Program-made: the position numbers and the translations under genes
Source: Chaetoceros tenuissimus
Taxonomy: Eukaryota > Bacillariophyta > Thalassiosirophyceae > Chaetocerotales > Chaetocerotaceae
NCBI GenBank assembly: GCA_021927905.1
Contig: BLLK01000022.1
Span: 1,426,001-1,490,000 of the forward strand
Direction: 5' to 3'
DNA: 64,000 nucleotides
The notes under the pieces: generated by a model
Told to the model about the DNA's origin: nothing
Seen by the model: the letters and a program-made list of their open reading frames with translations, nothing else
The model's database searches: none
Part shown: positions 19,683 to 29,880 of the stretch, in pieces
Position numbering within the stretch: position 1 is the first letter of the stretch
Layout of the letters: every line of letters begins with the position of its first letter

Positions 19683-21893
19683 TCATAGATCGCGAACCCC
19701 CATTCCGACAAACATCGCGAGCCTCTTTCGATTGCTTTCGTTTTGAGAATATTCACAACATCTTTCGTATGCTTCTTTACAAACACTTGCTTGCACTGAC
19801 TCGGAACTAAACTTATATCCATGAGCTACGAGATTTTTCAAGGAATAAAAGTCCATTCGGAAAAAAGAACTCTTTCGTGGCACATCACAATATGAATCAA
19901 GCTGAGCATCTCCAATCTCTTGAACATTATTCGGATCTATCTTTTTGATTCCACTCTTCTCAAGAAAGGTCTCATCTAATAATTCATTCTCCTCAAAGAA
20001 GGCACGATTTGTTTTCCATAAGGCACTGCTTCTGATTCCAAACTGCCCCCATTCTGCTTTCACGTAAGGAACTAAATTCCCTCCCTTACAATCATTCTCG
20101 TACGCCCATTTGACATCTTCCAAATCATTGTAGCAAGCGATTTTTGAAAGCAAATGAGTATTTCTTGTGCTGTCCAAGCACCACGGCAAGCCTAGAGCAT
20201 GAAAATACTTGATTCCGTCTATTTCGCTTCGTTGGTGAAAAACTTCTTCGAGTGAAGGGAAGTTCTCCACATCTTTGCCCTTTTCCAAGAGGTAAGACAG
20301 TCCCTCACACCAAGGTTTACCACTAGATTTGAATATCTTCTTGAAAAGTCTATTGTCGAAGCCCGAGTTTTTTCCGATGAAATAATCAAGCAGTTCAAGC
20401 TCCTTCTTTGCTTGTAGGATAGAGATCAAATCAAATGAACGCGAATGTTCATAGTCAAATATGCAGCCGTTGTCCATAAGATAATTCAACTTTTCTAAAC
20501 TCCAATCACAATTTCTACTTCCCAAAAGACAGTAGTATTCTTCCCCGTGATTCGTCCAAGGGCAACCATCTTCATGAGCATACTGAATCATCTCGAGAGA
20601 ACCATATTCTACAATATCATTTATAATGTCATCATCCCATGGAGCAGAGATACTACGAAAGAATTTGATGATTTCAAGATCAGCCATTAGACATGCAAAT
20701 CCTAACCAAGTTTCAATATTACTGAATTCATAGCCTAATTCATACACTAAACGATACACTTCTACATTGGCTGTCTGTCTAATTGCACTTTCGACAATGT
20801 AACTATTCAAGCCATTGTATCTAAGATTAAAACAATATCGAATCATTTCCGTAGATTTGGTTTTGATCGCATCAGCAAGAACCTTAGAGTTGCAATCTGC
20901 TATATCATAGTGCCCAACCTCTTGAAGCCACTTGAGCGATTCAACATTTCCACTCTTGATTGCACATTCACAATAATTAAAATCGGATTTCAAACTACCA
21001 TTGTCCAGAAACCCAATACGCAAATCACCATCATCCATAATACCAATATTTTTTAACCATTGCAATATCTCAATTTTACCATATTCAATTGCAGGTTGCC
21101 AATACCTCTGCAGTCCCAAGAAATAATGAAGTTCTTCATGTAGATATTTGAGTACATGCAAATGGCCTCTCTCTACAAGCTTAGATAGTTTCACCTTTTG
21201 AGGTTGTCCAATGTACTGTATTTCATTGTCATCAGCATAATAGACATCAAACTCCTCCTCATCAGAATCACAATAATTATCATATTCATAAGAATTGTAA
21301 TCTGGAGAAATTGTTTTCTTTTTCAAAGCAACTAATGGAAACAAGTCGTAGCCGTCTTTCACAGCATTTCGCAAGATATCAAGATTTCCATTTACTGCCG
21401 CTGCTTTGAGAATTTCATCCTTTTCTTCTGATGATTTACAAAGTTTATCGATACAATGACTTGCAAGATTTATAGATGTCGCCATTTCAAGATATGCAGT
21501 CTCATTTCCGAACTCTCCTTTGTAGATTTCATTTAGCTTTTTTGAAGTAAGAGCAACTACTCCATAATGACCTTTCCCTACAAACGACAAGCAATTGCTC
21601 AATACTTCATCTGGCAAAGAATACAGCGGTGATGTTTCCTGTCCGTAGTTCATGAGAACTTGAGCTGTATGCTTCTCTTCTTCTTCCTCTTCTTCATACT
21701 TCACTACTGCAGTCTCTACACTCCCTTGCAAATTTTTGAAATCAACGATGAACTTGAGCTCTGGAAATTCATTCAACAAACTAGATAGACTGTTCAATAT
21801 TTCTTTGACCCGTGAATTTCCACTACTACTATCTCTAATACAAGCCTTCTCTGTTCGAGCCCTTTTCCTTGCAGATTCTAAAATCACAGCCAT
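19683..21893 (-). CDS. F-box-like/ankyrin-repeat protein 4, with acidic insert
   Basis: 736 aa (MAVILESARKRARTEKA start). The F-box-like block is at about residues 91-125 (YSLPDEVLSNCLSFVGKGHYG) and ankyrin-type repeats follow. A glutamate run (KYEEEEEEEK) precedes the F-box-like block. An acidic insert (YEYDNYCDSDEEEFDVYYAD) sits at the same place as in copy 3, so copies 3 and 4 share a more recent ancestor. The long stretch WDDDIINDIVEYGSLEMIQY followed by AHEDGCPW is the same as in copy 3. Confidence 0.85.
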   Translation of the reverse strand: MAVILESARKRARTEKACIRDSSSGNSRVKEILNSLSSLLNEFPELKFIVDFKNLQGSVETAVVKYEEEEEEEKHTAQVLMNYGQETSPLYSLPDEVLSNCLSFVGKGHYGVVALTSKKLNEIYKGEFGNETAYLEMATSINLASHCIDKLCKSSEEKDEILKAAAVNGNLDILRNAVKDGYDLFPLVALKKKTISPDYNSYEYDNYCDSDEEEFDVYYADDNEIQYIGQPQKVKLSKLVERGHLHVLKYLHEELHYFLGLQRYWQPAIEYGKIEILQWLKNIGIMDDGDLRIGFLDNGSLKSDFNYCECAIKSGNVESLKWLQEVGHYDIADCNSKVLADAIKTKSTEMIRYCFNLRYNGLNSYIVESAIRQTANVEVYRLVYELGYEFSNIETWLGFACLMADLEIIKFFRSISAPWDDDIINDIVEYGSLEMIQYAHEDGCPWTNHGEEYYCLLGSRNCDWSLEKLNYLMDNGCIFDYEHSRSFDLISILQAKKELELLDYFIGKNSGFDNRLFKKIFKSSGKPWCEGLSYLLEKGKDVENFPSLEEVFHQRSEIDGIKYFHALGLPWCLDSTRNTHLLSKIACYNDLEDVKWAYENDCKGGNLVPYVKAEWGQFGIRSSALWKTNRAFFEENELLDETFLEKSGIKKIDPNNVQEIGDAQLDSYCDVPRKSSFFRMDFYSLKNLVAHGYKFSSESVQASVCKEAYERCCEYSQNESNRKRLAMFVGMGVRDL

Positions 21894-22325
21894 TGCTGCT
21901 TTTTTCTCTGTGTATGCACAACTGATAGGATATGCATCGTAACTGTTTCACTTTTATACGCCCCCATTTTCCATTTTCATCTGTTACTCAGGTCCGTCAT
22001 TGTTAATTCTATTCTGTTCCCCCCTTTTCTTTAAAGGGTTTCTTTCTCGCCTATAGAACAAAACAAAGTGGCAAAACGCAAAACACAACACAGAAAATAA
22101 AAGCGACCTATTGACTCGACTCCTTATGTGTCTAATAGAAGCTATTGATCATATTCATTACTATCTCTACAAATCTGAGTTCCTACAAATACTACGGAAA
22201 CCTTTTTGGTTCATGCTTGTCGTCTTGGAAATATTGAATTCATTTGAAAGCGGAAACAGAAATCTCTTTGACGTATATAGCTGCCCCTCTCATTCTTCTT
22301 CTCTCCTCTCGCTCCCCTCCAAGTC
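21894..22325. other. divergent intergenic region
   Basis: Upstream of ankyrin gene 4 (minus) and of the SNAP43-like gene (plus). It contains the conserved block at 21992-22082; the rest shows nothing specific. Confidence 0.5.
21992..22082 (-). promoter_or_regulatory. conserved upstream block of ankyrin gene 4
   Basis: Shares CCGTCATTGTTAATTCTA with the gene 2 block, a C-run followed by AAAGGGTTTC, and the AACAAAACAAAGTGGCAAAA end. Confidence 0.45.
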
Positions 22326-24794
22326 ATGTTTCCTCTTCTTCCAAAGGTTCCCAACATTGACGGCAAACTCAAACAAACACTCAAACGACGCTTTGATGAA
22401 CTAAATACATCCAATCAATTAGACCGCTACAAACATTTGACCAATTTCGATCATGTAACTTATCAACTGGCAGAAGGTGGTCCAGTCGCACGAGCATTAC
22501 GAAAAGACATTTGCTCCTTTCAAATACAATTTCAAAACTCTCTACAAGAAAAAGCACAAGTCAGATTCCGAAAAGGATGTATTTTTCAATTGTTCAAAAA
22601 TGTATATCATGAAACGAGATTTGCACTTTTGCATTTCAAATCTCCTAGACGAAGTGACAAGGAAGCATTTATCCAACTAACATATTCGACAGTGTTGGAA
22701 TATTTACACGAGGCTCCTCATTCCATACAAGAAGATTATATAAAACACATGACATTTGTGATTTTTCTATTGTATACTCTTCATCAAACGAATCCATTCA
22801 ATGATCCACCCACTGGTGAAACAAAAGAGGAACAAATTTCATTATTGCCATTTGGAGCTACCAATGGTTTTCGGGGTAGATTTTATAGAAGATATTATAG
22901 ATCCAATATACGTATCTCTCTACAGGAATATCAAAAACTTGTAGAATGTAAAACGTACATGATGGGAGTATTGCATTCGGATTCTAAAAATGGAAAAGCG
23001 TTTATACAAACTTGTATGGCTTTGGATTGTATCTTGGTGATGGATCGGTTGGAGAATCTTTTCGAGTTTTGTGAATGTAGTGGTCCAGCGTCTTTGGAAG
23101 GGTTTATTGGTAGTATACCACATTTTCATAAATATGCACTTTTGGAAAAATCTACTGAAGTTGCTTCCAATTCTACATCTTTGGATGTTGTGTTACAAGA
23201 GCAAGCTGTACAGCCGTCAGAGTCTTTGGAAGACCTGATTGGAATGAATCAATTTGCAATGGAATTTCAAAGAGATTGGAGTACATACAAGAATCTATCA
23301 TCGAAACTATTTACAGATATTGCAATGAATCAAACATCATCGAGACCTTCTAAACAATTAAAGAGTGTAGAACAAGCTTTGACGACTCTTTCGACAAGAA
23401 ATAGACCTGGTAGTATGGGAAATGTTGATTTTATTGGAAGAGTATCTTCATGTCTCAATGGTGGGGAATTGATCCATTTACCTATTCTTGACTGTTCTGA
23501 TCAAGTTGAACAAGGACCAGATGTTGAAATTATACTGGAACCTACTTTTAATGAGGATGAATCCATACAAGAAGAACCAATGAAAATTACATTGCCATTT
23601 GGAGTCAATTCAGGTATGCAAAAGGGGATTGCATCCGCTCTAAAGGGTTTTACAAACTTGGCAGTAGCTAGATTGAGATCGCAAACGCAACGTGAAAAGG
23701 CCAAAACATTTGTTCAAGAGACTGGAGATTGGTATTTCAACGATTGTTTTGATGAATTTGATGCCGAGTACGGTGTGATTGAAGTTGAGAGTATTGATAA
23801 TGGTGAAGATGAAATGAATGGAATGGCTGCTTTGAATCATTTACTTCACCAAGCATCTGGTCGTCAAAATGTAAAACATCTCCCTTCTCAAATTGAAGAC
23901 AGTGATGATGGAAGCTTAGATAATAATGAATATTTTCAAGATGACGAGAGTATTTCAGATGGAATAAGTTTGAATCCAAATGGACAAGGTGCCCAAGCAT
24001 TAGCTGCTTTGTTGAATGCTTCGCGGAATTCAAAAAAGAACTCTATCGAGAAACGAAATATAAGAAAGAAACGAAAGAAGAGACATGATGACGACGAAAG
24101 TATTCATACAATGGCTACCATTGACGCGGCAAAGAAATCAGGAGCGGGTCAATTAGCATTATCTGCATTAATCCAAGAGGCAACGGATGGCAATAATACA
24201 AAACGGAAACGACTTGCAAAAGATCGGAAATCTCAAAGTCCAAAAGGCGGTAAGAACCAGAAACAAAAACAGAGACCAAATACAAATGATGACCAAAGCG
24301 TTCACACAATGGCAACTCTAGATGCAGCGAAGGTAGCAGGAATTGGTCAACTAGCACTGTCTGCATTGATTCAAGAGGCAACCAAGAGTGAAACTCCTAA
24401 ACGAAAACGATCTACAAAACCAAGAAAGGAAAAGGCTATTCCATCCCGAAGTACAGAAGATGGTATTAACCAGATACAAAAACAGAGACCCAATACAAAC
24501 GATGATGAAAGCATCCACACAATGGCTACAATCGACGCTGCAAAGAGGTCAGGAACTGGTCAACTAGCACTATCTTCATTAATTCAACAAGTTAAATCTT
24601 CGCAAGACAAAAAGCATTTGTCTACTGAGAAAGAAAAGAAGAAAGGGGCTAAAACGAAGGCAAAAGAAATAGAGCATGATGAAATGAGTGTACAAACAAT
24701 GTCAACTCTAGAAGCAGTCAATCGATCCGGTTCTGGTCAGAATGCACTCAATGCGCTCTTGGAAAAAGTAGATGGAAACAAAAAAAGTCCATGA
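22326..24794 (+). CDS. SNAP43 (SNAPC1)-like protein with repetitive basic tail
   Basis: Encodes 822 aa. Residues about 60-265 resemble the SNAP43 subunit of the snRNA-activating complex: an ALRKDI...F start, an aromatic helix FKNVYHETRFALLHF, the diagnostic-looking FVIFLLYTLHQTNPF, and RISLQEYQKLVE. That complex binds promoters of snRNA genes for RNA polymerase II or III. The middle is variable. The C-terminal 235 residues hold four copies of a roughly 31-residue motif (ESIHTMATIDAAKKSG followed by GQLALSALIQEA) near residues 588, 655, 724 and 785. They are separated by lysine-rich linkers of about 35 residues (KRKR, KQKQRPNTND), and two weaker copies lie upstream. The SNAP43 call comes from motif memory and is moderate; the repeats are certain. 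A nuclear role fits the basic linkers. Confidence 0.6.
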   Translation: MFPLLPKVPNIDGKLKQTLKRRFDELNTSNQLDRYKHLTNFDHVTYQLAEGGPVARALRKDICSFQIQFQNSLQEKAQVRFRKGCIFQLFKNVYHETRFALLHFKSPRRSDKEAFIQLTYSTVLEYLHEAPHSIQEDYIKHMTFVIFLLYTLHQTNPFNDPPTGETKEEQISLLPFGATNGFRGRFYRRYYRSNIRISLQEYQKLVECKTYMMGVLHSDSKNGKAFIQTCMALDCILVMDRLENLFEFCECSGPASLEGFIGSIPHFHKYALLEKSTEVASNSTSLDVVLQEQAVQPSESLEDLIGMNQFAMEFQRDWSTYKNLSSKLFTDIAMNQTSSRPSKQLKSVEQALTTLSTRNRPGSMGNVDFIGRVSSCLNGGELIHLPILDCSDQVEQGPDVEIILEPTFNEDESIQEEPMKITLPFGVNSGMQKGIASALKGFTNLAVARLRSQTQREKAKTFVQETGDWYFNDCFDEFDAEYGVIEVESIDNGEDEMNGMAALNHLLHQASGRQNVKHLPSQIEDSDDGSLDNNEYFQDDESISDGISLNPNGQGAQALAALLNASRNSKKNSIEKRNIRKKRKKRHDDDESIHTMATIDAAKKSGAGQLALSALIQEATDGNNTKRKRLAKDRKSQSPKGGKNQKQKQRPNTNDDQSVHTMATLDAAKVAGIGQLALSALIQEATKSETPKRKRSTKPRKEKAIPSRSTEDGINQIQKQRPNTNDDESIHTMATIDAAKRSGTGQLALSSLIQQVKSSQDKKHLSTEKEKKKGAKTKAKEIEHDEMSVQTMSTLEAVNRSGSGQNALNALLEKVDGNKKSP

Positions 24795-25188
24795 GAAGAA
24801 TCCCTTTTCCTGCTCCTTACTTTGTACATCAAATTATTACAAATAACACAATTATAAAATTAACCTTTATATTAGTCGGGGCTTAGCATGATTAGATTAT
24901 ATAATTACATGAATTTAGCGTTTTGTGTTAAGACTATGGAACAACGGTGAAAAAGGCTAAAATTCCAATGCGGGTTCCGCGAACAATTGTTTGAACAAAC
25001 TCCTTAGATGACCGGATGAAACATCATTGGATGCCGTCCGGCTTCTAACAGAATCGAATCAATCACAGAGTGTTCTTGAATAATGTAGTAAATACCGTAG
25101 ACAATCACAGAGTGTTCTTGAATAATGTAGTAAATACCGTAGAGACGTAAAAATAAGTTATCACCTCTTTGCACTCATGTCTTCTTCA
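24795..25188. other. intergenic between convergent genes
   Basis: 3' flanks of the SNAP43-like and GPCR-like genes. It contains a perfect 42-bp tandem duplication (25060-25143); nothing else seen. Confidence 0.5.
25060..25143. repeat. 42-bp tandem duplication
   Basis: Two adjacent, apparently identical 42-bp units (25060-25101 and 25102-25143), each starting CAATCACAGAGTG. Confidence 0.9.
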
Positions 25189-26631
25189 TCAGGCATCAAA
25201 AGAAAGTTCACTATCATCGTCTTTTACATCGAGAAAGGATAAACCACCGTCGTCATCACTCTTGGCCCTTTTCTCCCGCAAGGCTTCACACCTCCTTTCA
25301 AAACTCCTTTCCAATGAATTGTCTCTCTGGCTTGAGTGGTTAATATTAAAGTGTTTGAGCCAAAAATCGCTAGTAAATATGTTCTCAGCATCAATATTAC
25401 GGTTAGCGATATCTTCTTCATGATTCTCATTTGAGGGGTTGGGACTTCTTCCTTCTCTGTTACTATTAGAATATAAGTCAATCTCTTTGGGTGTTTCACC
25501 CCCACTAAACACCACAATGAGAAACAGCACCCAATAGGGAGCATCTTCGAGCTGTGGATATACGCGTCTTGATTTCTGTACTTTTGGTCTAGTATAAGTG
25601 AAGATGTTGAACGCACCACCTAGAGGAGTGAGTGTACTTATTCCCCAAACGGCGAAATCGAGTTTATCGAATGGCAATCCACCTGCTTTGAAGAAGAAGA
25701 TGGAGACAGGCGGTATATTGATCATTACGAAAACAGCAACCCATAAACTTGACTGGATGAACGATTCAAATGCGAGCGTCCTGGGAGCTTGTTCTTCATC
25801 TCTGTTTGATGATCGTCGACAGCATCTACCACAGGTATACGCCATTATCTCTTTGCAAAAGCTATAATTTTCGGCAGAATCTTTATCATTCTCATTTGCA
25901 TTACTTTGTTGAGCTCTTTCCAATCGCATCATTTGCTCTGCTCTGTAGACATGAATTGTCAATCGAGTAAAATTAGACATGATGAGCATGCCTGCACAAA
26001 ATACAATAGGCGCATATAATAAAATAGCATCTAAATTCGCATGCTTGCCTCGAACGCATTCCTCTTCCTCATTTTTGGAACAGCCAATAGGTTTATCGAC
26101 CATGGAACAGTAATCTCCCGTTTCGATGGGATTGAAATCTTCACGAGCAAGAAGTACAATGTTTGGGATGATTGCTAAACACCAAATAGCAAGATGCATC
26201 CCCAATTCATAGGTTTGTGTAAATTCACTAGGTTTGACTTTGTCCTTGACTCTCTTCATGAAATAATAGCTAAGAGCTATACAGTATGACCTATGGTTAG
26301 TTCCTCTGTATTCGCATTTAGCTATAAAATCAAATGAAATATATACTTACCAACTGTATAGAGCTGATTGGCTGTATTTCCAACCTGTCCAGCGAAGGCC
26401 ACAGCATCACAAGTAACTACATTTCCTTTTGCCCAGATTCCATTTTCAACATCTCGCGGTGTCAAATGAGGCCCTAGTAGATATGCGGTTGAAAAGATAG
26501 CATCTCCGATACTCAAAAAGAATATAATTCTGATATAATATCATGAAAAGAATCGTTGAAGAGAAAAGGATCGACACGCTGGAACATATTGTCTTGGCTA
26601 TTAAAGGTCCCCAATATGTCTTGAACTGCAT
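25189..26631 (-). CDS. GPCR-like seven-helix membrane protein, N-terminal frame uncertain
   Basis: The clear part is an exon to about 26530-26351, a 74-bp phase-1 intron (26277-26350, GTAAGT...TAG) and an exon 26276-25189. Together they read SIGDAIFSTAYLLGP, GNTANQLYTV|ALSYYFMKRVK, IIPNIVLL, LLYAPIVFCAGMLIMSNFTR, FIQSSLWVAVFVMINIPPVS and TPLGGAFNIFTYTRP. This is the helix order of the GPCR-like proteins expanded in diatoms, with a long charged cytosolic tail of about 120 residues. Helix 1 (KTICSSVSILFSSTILFMIL) is present upstream, from an ATG at 26629-26631, but in another frame. The frame changes near 26530 with no room for a normal intron, and the first cytosolic loop is missing. It may be a young pseudogene, a sequence error, or a gene with a different first exon. 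The ligand is unknown. Confidence 0.6.
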
Positions 26632-27226
26632 TGTTCTGAAATGGTAGTCTTTTTATAATGGTGAAGAGTTAGAAATGAGGTGCTGTATTATGTTTGTTGT
26701 AAGATAGATTGTACCGTGTGGAGACGCTATATGAATCTATCGAATTAAAATCGAAGAATGCATTGACATGCATGCATTCTCTTTCCGCGGGACGTTCTTA
26801 ACGACGAGAATGCAATCTTCTCTTCAAGTTCGGATGTACGTACGAAGAAGGCAAAACTAGAGTTGAAATTGAAGCAATAATTGAAGGCACACAGTTTAGA
26901 TAAATAAGCAAATCAAATAACAAATTCTATATAAAGATATAATGAACGAATCATCAAAGAAATATGAAAAGTCAATTCTTTCAATCTTTAACTAGACTAT
27001 CTGAATTCAAATCAAAATTTTTTATAATAAAAAAAGAAGAGAGGAAAACGGGATTTTACCAACACAATAGGGTTTTCATCAAAACTTCAACTTCCAGCTA
27101 AAATAGATAATCTTTTTATGCGTTGGAAAAATCTCTCATCAAATATTTTTTTCTTTTTATTTTGGCTTTTGCTTGTGATTACAGAGAGCACTTCCAAACT
27201 CTAAATCAATTTCATCAAAAATAAAC
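26632..27226. other. divergent intergenic region
   Basis: Between the GPCR-like gene and the adenylate kinase gene. Very AT-rich from 26880 on. No RNA gene or repeat recognised. Confidence 0.45.
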
Positions 27227-28057
27227 ATGTCTTCATTTTTATCTCGTTTTGCAATGCTCTGCTGTGATGGCACAACTGGAATGGAGGAAACAACCAAAGA
27301 AGTCGAAGTAGATGCATCTGCGATCCAAGAAGCAGTCGATCAAACAAAAGAGAAATTCGCCACGTATTGGCCTCGCAACATTATTATTCTTTTTGGAGCA
27401 CCGGGATCTGGTAAAGGAACAGTAGCACCGAATATGGAAGCATTACTTGAAACTCCTCAATTGTCAACGGGTGACATGCTACGAGCAGCAGTAGCTGCTC
27501 AAACAGAGATTGGGAAACAAGCTCAAGAAGTTATGAAAGCTGGAGGTCTTGTATCGGATGAGATTGTAGTTGGTATTATTAGAGATCGTATCAAGGAAGA
27601 TGATTGTAAATTTGGTTTTATTTTGGATGGATTTCCAAGAACTTTGGATCAGGCAAAGGCACTTGATGCCATGTTGAGTGAAGAAGGTGCTTGTGTGACA
27701 AAAATTATTGCATTGACTGTTCCAGATGAAGTATTGGAGGAGAGAATTTGTGGAAGATGGATTCATAAATCGAGTGGAAGAAGCTATCATGTCAAGTTCG
27801 CACCGCCAAAGAGTATGGTTTTGAAGGATGATGGAAAGCCTGATCCAGAAAGTATGTTGGACGATGAAACTGACGAGCCATTGATGCAACGACCAGATGA
27901 TACAGCAGAAGCTTTGGTGAAAAGACTCGAAGGATATCATGGAGAAACTGTACCAATATTAGAACATTATGAAAGTGCAGGTATTGTGAAAAAGGTGAAT
28001 GCAGATCAAAAGCCAGAAGGCGTGTGGGAAGAAGTGCAAACAGCACTCAAGAGATAA
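27227..28057 (+). CDS. ADK: adenylate kinase
   Basis: Encodes 276 aa. The P-loop is GAPGSGKGT (residues about 58-66), followed by LSTGDMLRAAV, the NMP-binding helix region, and GFILDGFPRT. The LID domain begins CGRWIHKSSGRSYHVKFAPP and includes DDETDEPLMQRPDD. This is the long-LID form without zinc-binding cysteines. It interconverts ATP plus AMP with two ADP. A 50-residue N-terminal extension (MSSFLSRFAMLCCDGTTG and onward) is not strongly like a transit peptide; the start MSSFLSRFAMLCC might be acylated or weakly mitochondrial. The cytosol is the default guess. It is a single exon. Confidence 0.93.
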   Translation: MSSFLSRFAMLCCDGTTGMEETTKEVEVDASAIQEAVDQTKEKFATYWPRNIIILFGAPGSGKGTVAPNMEALLETPQLSTGDMLRAAVAAQTEIGKQAQEVMKAGGLVSDEIVVGIIRDRIKEDDCKFGFILDGFPRTLDQAKALDAMLSEEGACVTKIIALTVPDEVLEERICGRWIHKSSGRSYHVKFAPPKSMVLKDDGKPDPESMLDDETDEPLMQRPDDTAEALVKRLEGYHGETVPILEHYESAGIVKKVNADQKPEGVWEEVQTALKR

Positions 28058-28499
28058 TCACGAATTATTGGCTTTTTTGAAATATGTTTTTGTTTTTGGC
28101 TGATGTGTCGATAATTATCCATCAATATATGTAATAAGTGTAGAAATCATAATTCAATTTTAATTACCAGGATCGTTTCTTTATTCTATTGAAAACATTC
28201 CAGCTTATAAAAGAATTAATTCTATCTTTATTCATCAAACTTGGAATACGAATAATGATAAAGAATACGAGAAAGAGAAATGTATTTTCATCATTGAAAT
28301 TGAAGGAGAATGTCTTCTCGAAACAAAGTATTTGAGGGGATGCCTTAACTGCCATCCGTAACGGAAGCTGAAAATGCAATGGAAACGAGAGTTGTTAGTG
28401 TTCTCATCGTGCTAATCAAATGTTCCACAGCTGTTCTAATAAAGTATTTCATCGCGGATAGCTCAACGCATTCAAACTAGGATGAAAATGTGAGCGGAA
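28058..28499. other. intergenic, left flank of the element dimer
   Basis: 3' flank of the adenylate kinase gene, ending in the left target-site copy GAGCGGAA (28492-28499). No gene recognised. Confidence 0.5.
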
Positions 28500-29874
28500 G
28501 GCTTTGGTACCACTACGGGAGTTGATATTAAAAACTAGAAGCGAAAAAAAGGAGGAAAAAAGAGGGAGATTTTTCATTTCCAATGACTTGCAGTCATTTT
28601 CAGTTCTCTTTCATTATTTGGCGTACGAAATTGAAAACATGACAACAATGCTCAATCGAATCGATGAAGGTATTACAAAAATACTAGATAGACTAATCCT
28701 GAATAAGATTTATATGTAGAATCTTTCCGCTTGAGCAAGATTTTGTATTTTTGTCGAATTTTATAGCGAAAGCAACAATCCTTTTCATCTTATTGATTAG
28801 AACTAATTATTTTCTCCAATGAATACTTTTATAGCGCTTTTATTGTGTTCTATGGTAGAAATGTGCAATTCTTTTTATTGACATCGTATAGTATAGAAAT
28901 AACAATGACGATTTGAAAATGATTTCAGTTGATCCCATTATAGTCGTCAAAAACATCTTTCTGCGTATCCTATATAATCTAAACCATTTTGTGTCGAGAT
29001 ATAATAGCCAGTTGATTGTTGAGCTGTGTATTTTTAAATGTCAGCCGTTCCTTTTCGCAAGAGTATCCATTGGATACTTGCCCTCATCTTGAATTTTTAT
29101 ACCCCTGACATTCGCACAAAGCACTGAATCGAGAATCTGATCAAGAAATTGCAACCTCATTTGATTCAATTCCTGCGTCGGTGAATCCTTTTTGCCTTCT
29201 GTGGTAAGTGGTAGCATCAATTAATCCCTACACATCCAACAATTAAGCTGCTGCTCAAGATGCCTCTATTGGGAACAGGAGACTCATCTTTAGTCTCACT
29301 TTCACATTATTGACAGACACATCCGATAATCAAATTGAAACAAATATGTGTAACCGTAATCATGAAAGAGAAAAGAGTCTTCCTCGCAAAGATATAATGA
29401 TGCACCTTCTTGACCTATCTTTACTAACCCGTAGCAGTTGCTTATATTTCCTCATTTTCCTGTATCCTTTTCGTATACTTCGAACCTTTCACACTACATC
29501 TTCGCAGCTAAGTTATTTTTAGTATATATCAAATTGGTATTTGAGTATGATACAGTGAAATGAATTCACAATAGCATTTCGAATGAATGAAAATATGAGT
29601 TTCAATGTATCTTGATAATGACTGCGGAAAAATGAGGTCATAGCACATTTAGTTCGAGTAAGTACGGCAGTTAAATCGAGCTTAAAAAAGTTCTCGTTAT
29701 CATTAATAAAGCTCTCTTTATCATTAATAAGGAGCGATGTGATTGGCTATCAGAGCATTATCATTAATAAATGCATAGAGTTAGCTCTGTCAACGCATTG
29801 ACACCGACGTACTTGAGTACCAGCACTAACAACTGATATTATTAATGATAAGCTCCCGTAGTGGTTCTGTAGCC
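28500..29874. mobile_element. non-autonomous TIR element, copy 1
   Basis: Left end GGCTTTGGTACCACTACGGG, right end CCCGTAGTGGTTCTGTAGCC. Near the right end, three direct copies of TTATCATTAATAA (29697, 29718, 29758) and one inverted copy (29839-29851) look like subterminal transposase-binding repeats. Two frames of about 70 codons have no recognisable product. Confidence 0.78.
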
Positions 29875-29880
29875 GAGCGG

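Noticed and set aside
27479-27940. 153-codon antisense frame in the adenylate kinase gene
   Set aside because: Shadow of a strongly conserved coding sequence on the other strand.
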